A stretch of 64,000 nt of DNA from Spongilla lacustris (lineage: Eukaryota; Porifera; Demospongiae; Spongillida; Spongillidae), in contig OX442435.1 of assembly GCA_949361645.1 (NCBI GenBank), positions 2,376,539-2,440,538 of the forward strand, written 5' to 3'. The position numbers and the translations under genes are program-made. How positions within the stretch are numbered: position 1 is the stretch's first letter; each line of letters begins with the position of its first letter. Below, piece after piece: positions 46,519 through 58,187 of this stretch. The notes beneath the pieces are model-generated. The model was not told the origin of the DNA. It ran no database searches and was given only the letters and a program-made list of their open reading frames with translations.

Positions 46519-48861
46519 ATGGCTCCCCGCAAGAAGAAGCCAGTCGTAACTCCACAAGCTCTGAAGAAAGTAAGCAAACCTCATGGGATACCTGGGGGCC
46601 TACAACGAACGCCGTTACATGCGTTCGATAAAGCTGGAAATCAAGACATGTATGAAATTGAAGATGTAATTGCAGAGCGCCTAGAAAAGGGAGTACCAAG
46701 ATATCTCATCCGATGGAAGGGTTTTGGTGCTGAAAGTGACACTTGGGAACCGATTGAACATCTCGCTAGTGCTGAAGAATATATCGCTAGATTTCGTGAG
46801 GAGCGAGAAGCATCACAGGTGCGTGCAGAAGCTGAAATTGCTGAGAAGCGTGCCAGAAAACGTGCCGAAGCCCAAAAACAGCACGAGCAATCATCAGAAT
46901 GTGACGCAAGTGTTGCCGTTCCTACGCAGCCAGTGGACAAGCACAAGAAATCATGGGTGTGGAAGTGTTTTGAGCATGTAGAAGATCCCGCTGAAAAGAA
47001 ACCACAGTATAAGTGCTTGCTGATGCTCGATAACGGGAGTAAATGTGATGCTCAGTTAACCTGGTGTGGGGGCACAACAAACATGGCAAGCCATCTGCGC
47101 AGCAAACATGCCAAGTATGTGGTGGAACAAGAAATGAAAAGGCAAAGTAAAACTTTGCAGATTGATGGTGTGAAGAATACCCTCGTCATGGATGTTCTCC
47201 CCAAATTCACTACTGAGCGTCGACATGCTATTTGCCGAAAGATAGCTTATTGGTTGGTTCGTCGCAATCGGCCTCTAACCATGGTTGAACGTGACTCTGA
47301 ACTTCGTGAAGTGTTCCTGGAAGTAAGCAGTGGGCGATTTAATGGGTGCAGTCATCATGAGATACAAAAACACATACTGCAAATGGTTGCTGTGGCTACG
47401 GAGAATTTGAAGCTTCGAATTGCTGATGTAATTGGTGAAGGTCTTCGTCCGGCTCTAGCTGCTGATTTGTGGTCTCAAGGTACCGACTGTGCGTTGCTTG
47501 GTGTGTATCTATACTGGATCGATAAGGACTTTGTACTCCAGGAGGTACTTGCAGGGGCTGTACCCTTCAACAATGCACGACATACAGCTGAAAACATTTG
47601 TGCAGAAGCGCAAAAACTTCTTCACTCCCTCAACATAAGCCTGGATGATGTGTTTGCAAGGGTCTGTGACAGGGGATCTAACATGAAGAAAGCATTGAGT
47701 TCCCTTGAAGGCCTGTTCTGCAGTGCTCATACTTTGGAGCGATCTGTCCTTAAATTCACTGATGCACCAGGTGTGAAGGAGACAATTGCAAAGACGAAAG
47801 GGATCACTCGCTTCTTCCATCACTCACCCCTGGCCATGTCAGAGATGTTGAAGATACAAGGTACTAACAACCCTGGCAAGGAAACACATAAACCACCGAG
47901 TACCGGAAATGCTACACGCTGGCACTTTACTCATGATGCCACAGACTGGTATTGGCAGCATCAACAAACAATACAAATGTTTGATATAACACAGTGGGGA
48001 GGTGAGGGGTACAGGGAGTATAAACTGGATTACAGTGACTGGCAAACTATCCACCAGGCTGTAGCTGTACTAGATCCATCAGCCAAGATGACCAACATGA
48101 CAGAAGGCACAAAGTATCTTACCTTACCTCTTGTTCTGCCCATGATAACCCGTGTAATTCAGCATGCCGAGAAGCCTACACTGAACAAGCCTTGGGATAA
48201 GATGAGTTCATTTGGTGTCCTGACACAGCACATACAAGTAGCTAGAAGGGGATTTATTGAAGATCTTCGCTCAAGATGGATTGACAACCTGCCTTGTGAA
48301 GTGCGGAGCCTTCTTATCACTTCTACCTTCTTAGACCCACGTTTCAAATCCTTCGAATTTCCGTGGCACGGAGGGAGGACAGCAGGATTGAGGGTACTGC
48401 GAGAGAAGTGGTGTGCATGGAAGGGTACGGAAGGTGGTACTTCAACTAGTGTTGTGCACAAGATAGCAGAGGCAAAAAATGACGACTGTTTGAGTGCCTT
48501 TTTCGATAAGAGTGTTGATGAGGAAGATAATGCTGAGGCAACCCTGAATGATACTGATGGTGATCTCGGACGAAGCCAAATCCAGGATGAACTAGAGATG
48601 TATCTTCAGACCAAAGATGCACCAAAACAGACCGAGATACTAGGTTGGTGGAAGGAGAAAACCATTTGGCCCAAGCTACAGTTAATGGCGCGACAGTATC
48701 TCGCTGTGCCTGCTACCTCAGCTGGAGTGGAGCGCCTATTTAGCAAGGCTACTCTAGTGTATGATGATCTGGCACAAGCAATGAAGGAGGAAACGCTAGG
48801 CTATGCTTTGTTTGCCTCCTATAACTATTCACCTGCCCTGTATGAAGGGTTCGTGGAGTAA
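46519..48861 (+). CDS. Chromodomain-BED-hAT transposase, about 780 aa
   Basis: The frame is open from 46438, but the Met at 46519 (MAPRKKKP) is the likelier start because the preceding residues are hydrophobic and AT-rich. A basic N-terminus precedes a chromodomain at residues about 43-92: MYEIEDVIAERLEKGVPRYL, then IRWKGFGAESDTWEP; the aromatic positions Y45, W66 and W76 suit a methyl-lysine cage. A charged helix (92-125) follows. A BED-type zinc finger lies at about 145-198, with Cys 166 and 176 and final His 192 and 197. The RNase H-like catalytic region and the hAT C-terminal dimerisation region (LQLMARQYLAVPATSAGVER, LFSKA) complete it. The protein should excise and insert the element, and the chromodomain may steer it to marked chromatin. 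No stop or frameshift is seen. Confidence 0.93.
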   Translation: MAPRKKKPVVTPQALKKVSKPHGIPGGLQRTPLHAFDKAGNQDMYEIEDVIAERLEKGVPRYLIRWKGFGAESDTWEPIEHLASAEEYIARFREEREASQVRAEAEIAEKRARKRAEAQKQHEQSSECDASVAVPTQPVDKHKKSWVWKCFEHVEDPAEKKPQYKCLLMLDNGSKCDAQLTWCGGTTNMASHLRSKHAKYVVEQEMKRQSKTLQIDGVKNTLVMDVLPKFTTERRHAICRKIAYWLVRRNRPLTMVERDSELREVFLEVSSGRFNGCSHHEIQKHILQMVAVATENLKLRIADVIGEGLRPALAADLWSQGTDCALLGVYLYWIDKDFVLQEVLAGAVPFNNARHTAENICAEAQKLLHSLNISLDDVFARVCDRGSNMKKALSSLEGLFCSAHTLERSVLKFTDAPGVKETIAKTKGITRFFHHSPLAMSEMLKIQGTNNPGKETHKPPSTGNATRWHFTHDATDWYWQHQQTIQMFDITQWGGEGYREYKLDYSDWQTIHQAVAVLDPSAKMTNMTEGTKYLTLPLVLPMITRVIQHAEKPTLNKPWDKMSSFGVLTQHIQVARRGFIEDLRSRWIDNLPCEVRSLLITSTFLDPRFKSFEFPWHGGRTAGLRVLREKWCAWKGTEGGTSTSVVHKIAEAKNDDCLSAFFDKSVDEEDNAEATLNDTDGDLGRSQIQDELEMYLQTKDAPKQTEILGWWKEKTIWPKLQLMARQYLAVPATSAGVERLFSKATLVYDDLAQAMKEETLGYALFASYNYSPALYEGFVE

Positions 48862-49371
48862 CATTATGCCATTGTTTTTGTTTTCATGTAGACAATTGTG
48901 CGTACTGTGTGCTGAAACGCAATGCAAGTTTATTCCAAATTGTAGTGAACATGTAGTGTACACTAATGCATACATATGTGTCCTGCATTCGACCTATAGT
49001 GGGATTAGCTTGGGGTTATGGCTTCCGATCTCGTCCCCACATTGCATGTATATAAATAGCAAAAACAACAATGACGTATTATATATCCCTTACCGTTTAA
49101 AGTTAGTTATAGCTCTAATTATGAAACAATTAAAAATCATATCCGGATGTCGGTATAAAATGGTATTCGAATAATGGGCGAATTGTCGATGCTGATGTCG
49201 AATACCTAAGTACCTCCGAATGGAGAAACATAAACCGGTTATTTCGAATAGATAAAATTCACTAATCGATTTTTCCGAGTAGCGCTAAGTTGCTATTCGA
49301 ACGGATAGGTTTTTGCGAATATCCGAATAACCCGAATAACCTGATAACCGGTTACACACCCTATTGCTAAC

Positions 49372-50193
49372 GGTGCACAGAAACTATATACATATTACTG
49401 TAGATCCCGATCAGCGTTATACATGTAAATCTTGAATCTAAAACTCAAGATTTGTAACTCGATCTAATTACTCAGAAACGACATATCTTCCGAGTTCAGG
49501 CTCCAAAATGGAGGCTAACTATTGCCCCCAATAATTATTGTAGTGAAATACGCCCCCAAAATGGCTGATAAAAACTAAAATCAATTGCTGTGACGTTTTG
49601 AATATCGGAAATTGTATTATCGATACTCAACAATGATTCGCATGTAGTGAAGTGTTATTTTAAGTCAACAAAATTGGAAATGCTCTTTTGCTGTGAAAAT
49701 AAAATTGTATATAGCACAGCTCGCGTGCATTGAGATCACACGTAGTTCAGATGTAACACATATTTGGCAAAATCGATACTCAACGATTTGAAGCGTATTT
49801 TTAGTATACTTAAAATAATTATTTAGTAATTTTAGCTGTCTGCTATGAGAAATAAAACTGTTATGAATTGAATTAATATAAATTGACATGGCTCTAAAAC
49901 GCGCTAACATTTCGCACTGAAAATATGCTTTTTGTATCACTCAAATGGAGACTGTTTGTATGATGAGGAAATTTTTTTCAAACGGATATGTGGTGCCTAC
50001 CACCTTAAAAGGATGTTATTGAGTGCCGCAATATGGTCTTTCGCGATATTTTTAAGTATATTCATCGAGCAATTACTTATAAATAACCACACAATTTTCA
50101 TGCAAGTTGAGGCTGCTTTATTGTGCATGGCGGCGACATAAGAACAAACACATAAAATGCTATATGGCGCGGAAAGGGAGAGGTCGGCCCAAG

Positions 50194-50224
<31 letters not shown>

Positions 50225-51250
50225 GGGGGGGGACTGTACGTTGGTACATGTACATGTATTGGAGAGTTATAAACATACTTTACACGTATCCAGTATGTGT
50301 GCGTGCACTTGTATGAGGTTTGACACCCCTTTGCCCTAACAATGCCTTATTACACAATGCAAAACATCTGGGGGTGGATCTCAACAGCATCACTTGCAAC
50401 GTCAATATCGAAGACTGTCATTAAGTCCTTTGAATAGGAGCGGACGAATATTTGTGGCTTTCGTGGCCCTGTTTTGCCCTTAGCTTTAAGAGCTTTTTGC
50501 CGGTAGCCTGCACCCACTTACCTGAATAAATCGACCATCTTTACACTGTATATACGTAATATGGCATGATGTGCATTATTCATGATACGTACACTACGTT
50601 GTTCGTGCCATCCTCACATATGGAAAACATGGCACCTAAAGATAAAAGAATATTTCGACTTATCAGTGAATGCCCTCATTCCTGTATTATTATTATTTCG
50701 AAGGGCACTTATAAGGGAGGAATCGGAGAACGAAAGCCAGATAACAATACAACCGATCGTGCCCATGCAATAAAAGCCTTCGGTTGCGCAACGCGTAGTG
50801 CATCGACGTTGTAACAGCGTACACGTGCGTTTGATATATTGAAGATAGTACATACGTTTGACTAACTACCGATGGCCTGTTTGTCTGCACTGTACGTGCC
50901 AGATGTGGAAGGTTTGTGCTTGAAAGTTAATGAGCTCTGAAGCCACCATTTTGGAGCAAGTACCGCAAATTTTATTGGTTGTTCCAAATATCAAACCTAT
51001 TGCCTATGCAGTGATGTACATGTAAGTGCGTTATACACCGACTTTCGACCTGGTCTAGCTGGGCATAGTTTAGTGTGCGCCCATCTAGCTGGGCATAGTT
51101 TAGGCTAGAGTTAGGGTTGAATAACGTCCCGGTACAGAATTGAGAGATCAGCATGTATTTGTTACGGAATCTAGGGGGCGGGGATTGATCCTGGCGCTCA
51201 TAAGCTTGATTCAAGCGAAGCTGGCTGGGTCTTTTTAAAAGGTTTGGTTT
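49372..51250. other. Stretch with no recognised gene
   Basis: AT-rich DNA with a 24 bp G run at 50209-50232 preceded by GTGTGTGTGTGTG. A 19 bp phrase CTAGCTGGGCATAGTTTAG is duplicated at about 51055 and 51089. Short frames (for example 50566-50814) have no recognisable domain. Confidence 0.45.
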
Positions 51251-51257
51251 TAGGATT

Positions 51258-51346
51258 ACGGGTAAGTTTACAACATAAGCCTACCTTAGGGTTAGGTATA
51301 CTGTACATGTATATGTAGGTATGTTGTAATTTGTAAACTTACCCGT
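51258..51346. repeat. Inverted repeat around ACGGGTAAGTTTACAA
   Basis: ACGGGTAAGTTTACAACATA at 51258 and TTGTAAACTTACCCGT ending at 51346 are inverted copies with a spacer of about 40 nt. It may be a small foldback element or a stable hairpin. Confidence 0.6.
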
Positions 51347-51670
51347 ACATGTCCAGTGATGCCGCAGTCGTTCGGGACCGTATTGATTTGACGGCTTAGC
51401 TTTGATCATAGATAGAGGGATTGGAAACTAATCAACACGAATTAAAACCTCTCCAAATTCAGTATAGCACTTATAGTATCTGGTAAAGACCGATATTGGC
51501 CGTCGACACAGCTGAAAAGTTGTGCCTGGGCACAGAAGGTGCACAAGTTAATGGACTCCGTCCACACTCGAGGGGTATTTTGTGCGTGGCACGTATCAAA
51601 AAATGACAAAAAAAAGTAGCCATGGGCATACAAATAGGACTACCAACAACAAAACACGACGAACTGATCA

Positions 51671-52112
51671 TACCCGGGGGGGAAAAACCGACGCGATCAC
51701 GCGCGAAAAACGGCCATAAACGCGTCAAATCGCGCGGTCTTCAAAACGCTGTATCTCCTTGACTGTGCAATTAATATATTGAAGTCGCATTTTGCGTATG
51801 TACAAAGCGGTCGTACGTCTATAGAAGTCCAATTTGCGATGCATCGTTCGTTCGAAAGATATTCACATTCAAGTAAGAGGCAAGATTTCGCGGGCTTCAT
51901 ACAAAACCCCGCGAAATCTTCTTACTTGAATGTGAATATCTTCGGAACGATGTATAGCAAATTGAACCATCTTTGGACTTCTATATCGCTTTGTACATAC
52001 GCAAAATCCGCCTCCACTATATTGCACAATCAAGGAGATACAGCGTTTTGAAGACCGCGCGTTTATGGCCGTTTTTCGCGCGCGATCGCGTATAGGGTTT
52101 TTTTTCCCGGGT
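51671..52112. mobile_element. TA-flanked foldback MITE (442 bp)
   Basis: TACCCGGGGGGGAAAAACC at 51671 is mirrored by GGGTTTTTTTTCCCGGGTA ending at 52112. The halves pair along nearly all their length: CAAAACGCTGTATCTCCTTG near 51742 matches CAAGGAGATACAGCGTTTTG near 52032, and TGTGAATATC near 51927 pairs with GATATTCACA near 51858. The centre lies near 51905. The terminal TA fits the TA target duplication of Tc1/mariner-type movers. Confidence 0.8.
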
Positions 52113-53100
52113 AGGCACAGAAAATATCTGATTTTCGAATTTGCACATCATATTACCCCCACCTAAAACGCTTACAGATGTTCTCCTATGTATGCGAATC
52201 GCATCGGAACAGGTAACAAGACACCAAAACCTACCGAACTGCGAACTGCAGATACTAACTTTTCAGAAGGTGTTAAAAATGTAATGCGGAGTGCCCACAG
52301 CCACTGATGCACTCACGTGACTCATTTCCAACCACTATCTATGCCGTGACCGACACTGAACAGGAGCACGTGATCTAACCGTAAAGAAATCACCAGGCTG
52401 TCAGAATTTTGAACTGTTAGCTGTGGCCATCAGCCAGACTTACTCAAGCGATGGTATAAATGTGCTGTTTATGTTGTGAATGTGGTTTTGGTGTCTTTGA
52501 GCAGACCCCAGTTCCCATGCAACATGGTAGTATCTTTGGCTTTCTATTTCACTCATTACTCAACCAATTTTGTTTCCAAGTTCTCGTGTCATCTAGCTGC
52601 ATGGCACCAAAGTTATTATGTTATTGAACACGTGACCCAGGTCAGATTATAAAATACAAAGACAGTGGCTGCAAGCGATCACTTTTATAATTTATCTTTG
52701 TAACAAAGACACTTTTGATGGCCTTGATGCTGTTGCCACTCACTAAGCCTGCATGTAAAGTGCGCATTAAAGCTCCCAGTTTGTCTCAACAACCACCCGT
52801 GCAGACAATTTTTTTTCTGTTTTATATCCTAATTAAATACATAAGCTGTTCTGGACCGTTGTGACTGCATCGAAGATGGACGGCTGTCGGCCAGACCGTG
52901 ACTGTACATAGAGACAAAATCTGGCCAAACGTGACCGTATCGTATATTGCTGGCCATGGCGTCATTGCGTGTAATCCTAAAACCAAACCTAAAAGGCCCA
53001 ATGGCTTCAAATGCTTAAGGGCGCCCGAATGTTGGATGAAAGTCAGATGTAACCAAGGTAATAAACTCATGTCGCTATCCTCATTGCTCATGAATTATTA
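52113..53100. other. Stretch with no recognised gene
   Basis: Unique-looking DNA leading into the duplicated TRIM-NHL leader region. No supported coding exon was found; an upstream exon of that gene could be here. Confidence 0.4.
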
Positions 53101-53104
53101 ATGA

Positions 53105-53998
53105 CATTATGCATGTACGTGATGTTAGTGGATCAGAAGACTGGGACTTGACTGAGTTACAGTGATGTTATGTTTGTTTAATAAATCATTTTTGCATCAC
53201 TGATTCAAACTGAGCAATGAACAGGTCTAGAATTCATAATTATCAGTTTAAGGTAATGTATAGATATAAAGACAGGTCCATTCATCATGTGAACATAATC
53301 TTCAGTTAAAGAAACCATTCGAAATGTTCAGTAAAGTGATAACTCTTACCATATTTGCAGAGGCCTGACAACAGAACACACTAAGATACATGTAGATTGA
53401 CAAAAGCCTTTGCTTAAAAGAACATAAAAGTTGGGAACGAGGCACAACGAGGATGGCAACAATTTACAATATTACGTTATGCAAACCATTCCAGTCCATG
53501 TAATAATTAAACATCCTTGAGGTGGAATATATCCATGTAGTGTAATTACACAGATAGCAACGCAAATGGGATGTTCTGTTCTTGCACATTTAGAAGCAAG
53601 TGTCGAGCATGCATATAGCCAGTGGTGTTGCACACGTGTGTAGCTGACTATGCTGCATCTTACAGAAGCTGTGACAGTTGATGACATCATTACTGGTGAC
53701 ATGATGGAGCAGAAGGAGCTTGTACCAATGGAGCAGGGAAAGGATGAAGGTAATGATCACACCCTGGTGCATAACAACCAAGCAGGATCTCCTATAGCCC
53801 TAGAAGACACTCAAGACAACACCAGGTATGGCATCAGAATTATCAGTAGTTGGAGGAAGCAGTGGTGTGGAGGTGGGCTCACAAATGTGGGCTAACAATT
53901 AGAGAACCTGCATTACCTATTGAGGTCTGTTAATTACGGTGAACGTGTCTGGGAACTGTAAATCTCTCAGGGTGGTCACATATGGTCACCAAATGGCC
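53105..53998 (+). repeat. Segmental duplication, copy 1
   Basis: It matches 62600-63984 in order: TTAGTGGATCAGAAGA, GCATCACTGATTCAAACTGA, CATAATCTTCAGTTAAAGAA, the shared 160 bp exon, and CTCAGGGTGGTCACA near 53969. Copy 2 carries an extra inserted element of about 570 bp near its 3' end. Confidence 0.85.
53666..53825 (+). CDS. Leader exon of a TRIM-NHL gene (copy 1)
   Basis: A 160 bp exon lies between an acceptor (CATCTTACAG ending at 53665) and a donor (ACCAG followed by GTATGG at 53826). It encodes an acidic peptide with AVTVDDIIT, DMMEQKELVPMEQGKDEG and LEDTQDNT. The exon ends in the middle of a codon and the next exon begins with the missing base at 54894, so splicing joins it in frame to the RING domain. 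The function of the peptide is unknown. The equal-length copy at 63080-63239 keeps the same frame, which supports coding. A Met at 53650 lies just upstream, so a start without the acceptor is possible but less likely. Confidence 0.7.
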
Positions 53999-54893
53999 AT
54001 GTCTCAGATACTTGTTTCAACTAATATATGCTTGATCCTCATTTAATCTTGTATAAATCCTTATATTTGCTTCATATTAACATCTTTGATACATAGCTCA
54101 GTAACATTTAATTTTATTATTATACCCTATCATTATCACAGGGTAATGAGGGTATGTGTTGTAATATGTCCAACTGCTGACGTTCCTCCAAACATTCTTA
54201 TTCACATAAACTCAGGTAGGTACACTGTAAGTATCACAAAGGCAGATGCATCACTACATATAGCTGCAACTCCTTGAGTATGCATGCATGTTACTGGGCA
54301 AACTTTAGGGAGTGATTGACTATTGCATGAGGTATAGTTCTGTCATTGCTGAAAGTGGGCGATGAGCTGAATCACTAAAATATTTAATTACTGGTACATG
54401 AAACCGGCTAGCACTGCATATGGGTCTTGCATCAGGAAGATTGTCCTGAGATGGTAGTCTTCCAGATCCTGTCATTTTTGGCAGCTTTCAGTACCTATAC
54501 GTACATGTATAGTGTTTACGTACATACAATAGCACCTGTCCATCTCTCTGAGCTGCAGGCAAGAAAAAAACCATTAGAATTCGATCTTTTCCACCTAGTT
54601 TGACTGAAGATTATAAAAGTAGGTTTAAATTATAATAAGCTAGGAACTTGAAATCTTCGTATTTCACAATAATGTGGATTTGACTCCTATTCCCCTAGTA
54701 CATAAGTGGCTTCTAAAGGAATATACATTCTTCCTCTCTTCCTCAATGGAGCTTTTTATTATTTAGTTACTACTAGCTAGGTCTAAAAACCAGATGAAGG
54801 TTGAGTACTCTATCTGAAAATGAAATTGATACAATATTTGTATTGCTGTTTTACTTAACAATCATTGATGCATGTACTTGTATACTTTTGCAG

Positions 54894-56034
54894 TGTGGTT
54901 GTGAGGGAAACCTTACCACACACTATCTGTGGTGTGTGCTCCAAGTCCTACAATGACCCAAGAACTCTACCATGTTTGCACTCCTTCTGCCAACAATGTC
55001 TCTATCATGAGATAGAGAAAAGTGGTTCCCTACAAGTGTTCAAATGTCCCACCTGTAAACGAAACATAAACATCCCAGTGGGAGGGGCTAGTGGTCTCCC
55101 TCAGAACCTATATCTTGGATTTAAAGTAGAGGTAGCTGGGTACATGTCCAAGATTGTCAGCAACAGTGAGATGTGTTGTGATGAATGTATAGATGGACAC
55201 AATGGTCCTGCAGAAGTGTTCTGTTGTACATGTCGTCAGTTCCTGTGTAGCTACTGCCATGACTACCATAGAAACAGCCAAAAACTATCCAAACACAATA
55301 TGGTTGGACTGGACCAGGAGGGAGCCAAACAACTGCAGACTGCCACTATAATAAAGCCAGAAGAGCGTTACTGCTCTTACCATGCGGAACATGCACTGAG
55401 ATTGTATTGTGAGACATGTAACCTGCTGGTATGTAGAGATTGTACCACTGGTGACCACAAGGACCATTGTGTGACTGAACTGGCTATTGTTGCAATGTCC
55501 AAATTTGGCCATGTGACAGAGATGTCTCCATCTCCATCTTCAAGCACATGGACATCTGCATCGGTAGCCAAAGTGAACACCAACTTTAATATTAAGTTAG
55601 AGACCAAGACCTCCTGTGGAAAGAGGTGCCCACATGGTAGTGTACAGGTTGAGGCTGAGATGAGGTCCAAGGCCCATAATGGAGCAGTTGTGTATGGAGA
55701 GGTGGAGGATCACAGGGATGGTACCTACACCATCACCCTCACTCTTCAGACTGCTGGTCCTCACCAGCTGGTCATCACAATGGATGGTCAACATGTCCAG
55801 AACAGTCCTCATGGTCTTGATGTTAAATCTCAACTTGACTTCACTTCTTATTCTGATAAAAATCTGATATATTGCACTAAGCATCCATATTGTGTTGCCA
55901 ATGATAGACAACAAAATATCTACGTTGCAAGCAATGGTGACTGCGTTGATGTGTTTAGTTCATATGGTACTAAGAATCGCACCATAGGTTGTAGTGGACG
56001 TCGTGATGGGGAATTTAATATGCCTTGTGGTATA
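54894..56034 (+). pseudogene. TRIM-NHL protein, RING to first NHL repeats (interrupted)
   Basis: The exon begins after TATACTTTTGCAG. It encodes a C3HC4 RING (CGVCSKSYND, CLHSFCQQC, CPTCK; about 54931-55060), B-box 1 (CDEC to CSYCHDYH; about 55183-55300), B-box 2 (CSYHAEHALRLYCETC to DHKDH; about 55370-55470), a filamin/ABP280 repeat (HNGAVVYGEVEDHRDGTYTI; about 55610-55835) and the first NHL units (YCVANDRQQNIYVASNGD). Proteins of this layout are E3 ubiquitin ligases that bind RNA or proteins through the NHL propeller. The long coiled coil usual between B-box 2 and filamin is absent; only about 45 serine-rich residues are present. The exon is split at 56034 by a foldback element. Whether splicing rescues it is unknown. 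Confidence 0.88.
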
Positions 56035-56127
56035 TATGTTACGCGCAAAGCGTGGATTTGCGCAATCCCGGGATTGTCCTGCGCAAACCCTGGATCCATG
56101 GTTTGTGGTACAAACCATGGATTGGCC

Positions 56128-56300
56128 GCGCAATCCTGGGATTGCTCGTGCGCAAAGCATGGATCAGGACAATCCTGGGATTGCCCTGCGCAATCCTGGG
56201 ATTGCTCGTGCGCAAAGCATGGATCAGGACAATCCTGGGATTGCCCTGCGCAAAGCGTGGATCAGGACAATCCTGGGATTGCCCTGCGCAAAGCATAGAT
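56128..56300. repeat. 60 bp minisatellite inside the insertion
   Basis: Units begin GCGCAATCCTGGGATTGCTC at 56128 and 56188, with partial units at about 56248 and 56286. Each unit contains GGATCAGGACAATCCTGGGA, itself partly palindromic. It is derived from the inverted terminal sequence of the insertion. Confidence 0.85.
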
Positions 56301-56752
56301 CAGACCAGTCTGCATGTAATATATTTAATTAGCGATGGGTAATGAATAATGAGTACATCCGCATTACTTTATATCAAATAACATGCATTTGCAGTACAAA
56401 TAAAAGGCCTATGGTGCACAAATACAATTGTTCTCTACTGATGAGACACTGAGCACAATTTTGAAAATGTGGTCAGGTTCATTACATCTTGACAAGCAGT
56501 TCTTCATGTCTTCCTTTGTACAGTTGCTTGGCACTGAAGCCTCCAATAATGCTACCAAATATGAAATACATTTCCCCTGAGATATCACTTTTTCCTCACT
56601 ATCTCCAGTACCTGCAAAAATATATGGAGAGAAATTATTACATTGAGATTTTAATTGGCATTGCATGTATAAATTACTTAATTTCATGCCAATCAGCCCA
56701 AGACTAATTTCCATTGAATAACTATCATTTCTCATTCCTCAAGTCCTTGACT

Positions 56753-57124
56753 TTGAGGATGCTGGTCTGTCATCAAGAATGGTCAAGTCACCAGGCCAGT
56801 TCTTTTAAAAATCAGCAATTAAAGTGCTCCCATTGTAATATTTTGCATGGGTAAAATAAGATATGAGCAAATTTTAATTGATTTGGTGCAAGGTTCCAGC
56901 TAGGCCACCTCCTTGCCCCTCTCCTCTGATTGGCTCTGAAGAGCAGGATTGGTCCATACCTTGTAGATAAAATCACAACTTGAGCACGCACTTGAGGCTA
57001 CAATATAGATTAGTACTTTAAATCCTGATGGATTTTAGTGGCACTGACTAGATTTTGCATTTTGCTGTAGTGTTTTATAAAGATGACTCGATCATTCTCG
57101 ATGACAGACCAGCATCCTCACAAA
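56753..57124. mobile_element. Nested MITE with about 40 bp inverted ends
   Basis: TTGAGGATGCTGGTCTGTCA near 56753 is mirrored by TGACAGACCAGCATCCTCAC ending near 57122, with further pairing of AGAATGGTCAAGTCA to TGACTCGATCATTCT. It is about 370 bp, inside the larger insertion. Confidence 0.7.
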
Positions 57125-57243
57125 CTGAATATCCACACTCGTATAGACCATGGAAGACATTCAAAGAATGCTAAATCTATAAAACATACATGCATACATG
57201 CATAACTACGAAATTAACAATTTTCTCTGTACATGCATGAGTT

Positions 57244-57274
<31 letters not shown>

Positions 57275-57579
57275 GGTAATACATGACCTCATTGTTGACT
57301 CTGTCATAAAAAAATCTTCCACATACACCAATTTACTAACACGGCTAGCACGGTGGTGTTATTAGAATCCTGAGCAGATTTTTTTTATTAACGAACCTGA
57401 ACATGAATATAATTAGTGTATAATTAGCGTATGATCGGCGCACGTGAGCTATACAGAGTTCAGCGTGCACTCCGTGAAATTGGTAAACAGAATATTCTTA
57501 TTGCTTATTCATTGGTTAGTACTATATTTTAGTTCTGTAAACTGCGAGATATGTAGTAGGCTGGTATTTTTACGTAAAT

Positions 57580-58110
57580 CTAAATGTATTCCAAAATGCT
57601 AACCCGCGGCGGAATAGAGCGATTCTTTCCGTAGTTATTTTGATTGGTGCGCTAGTATTAGTAGGCCCTACCCATCAATTGAAAGTTGAATGCACCTTGC
57701 TGCAAGCCATAGCAAATAAACTAAGCCGGCGCATTACGCGCATGTAACGTACAATGGCAAATGAAAATCTGCGATGAAACACATGCAGCCCTTTAAAAAC
57801 CTGGAAACCAGAACGTAACGGAGTGTCACGCATTTATTGGTTATGGTAGCCTATTCGTTTCTAATCCCTCTATACATGTCAGTCAACAACTGATCTGTGG
57901 ATGTGTACAAAAAATATTTTCGCGCGTCAATGTAACACTGCTCACTGCTTGAAGTAGGTCATCTGCCGCGGAATCAGTGTGATGGTGAAGTGGCTCAAAT
58001 AGCAAACTGAGAAAAGCGCATGCATGTACCAACACAACCATTTAAATCCGTAAAACCACAATAGCCTGGAAACTAGAACGTAACTGAGTGGCACACATTT
58101 ATTGGTGTTG
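57580..58110. repeat. Two diverged copies of a roughly 150 bp phrase
   Basis: CCTGGAAACCAGAACGTAAC near 57801 with CATTTATTGGTTATG matches CCTGGAAACTAGAACGTAAC near 58064 with CATTTATTGGTGTTG. Both are preceded by an AACACATGCA- or GCATGTACCA-like phrase. A direct repeat within the insertion; origin unknown. A run of 25 T lies just upstream at 57249-57273. Confidence 0.55.
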
Positions 58111-58158
58111 ATCAGTTGCCTTAGTTTTCAATAAAATATTACAATGCGCACCACAAAA

Positions 58159-58187
58159 GATTTTCGCGCGCGAAGCGCGCGAAAATC
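58159..58187. repeat. Perfect GC-rich hairpin
   Basis: GATTTTCGCGCGC and its exact complement GCGCGCGAAAATC are separated by GAA, a 13 bp stem with a 3 nt loop. No coding or terminator context is evident. Confidence 0.7.

Larger units (their letters stand above)
45291..49363 (+). mobile_element. Complete hAT transposon with chromodomain transposase
   Basis: The inverted ends are TAGGGTGTGTAACC at 45291 and GGTTACACACCCTA ending at 49363. The exact 8 bp target duplication TTGCTAAC flanks both sides (45283-45290 and 49364-49371), the length expected of hAT elements. One long transposase frame lies inside at 46519-48861. The subterminal regions carry repeated TCGATTTTTCCGAATA-type motifs. A smaller element is nested at 45845-46148 upstream of the gene. 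All parts needed for autonomous movement appear present. Confidence 0.95.
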
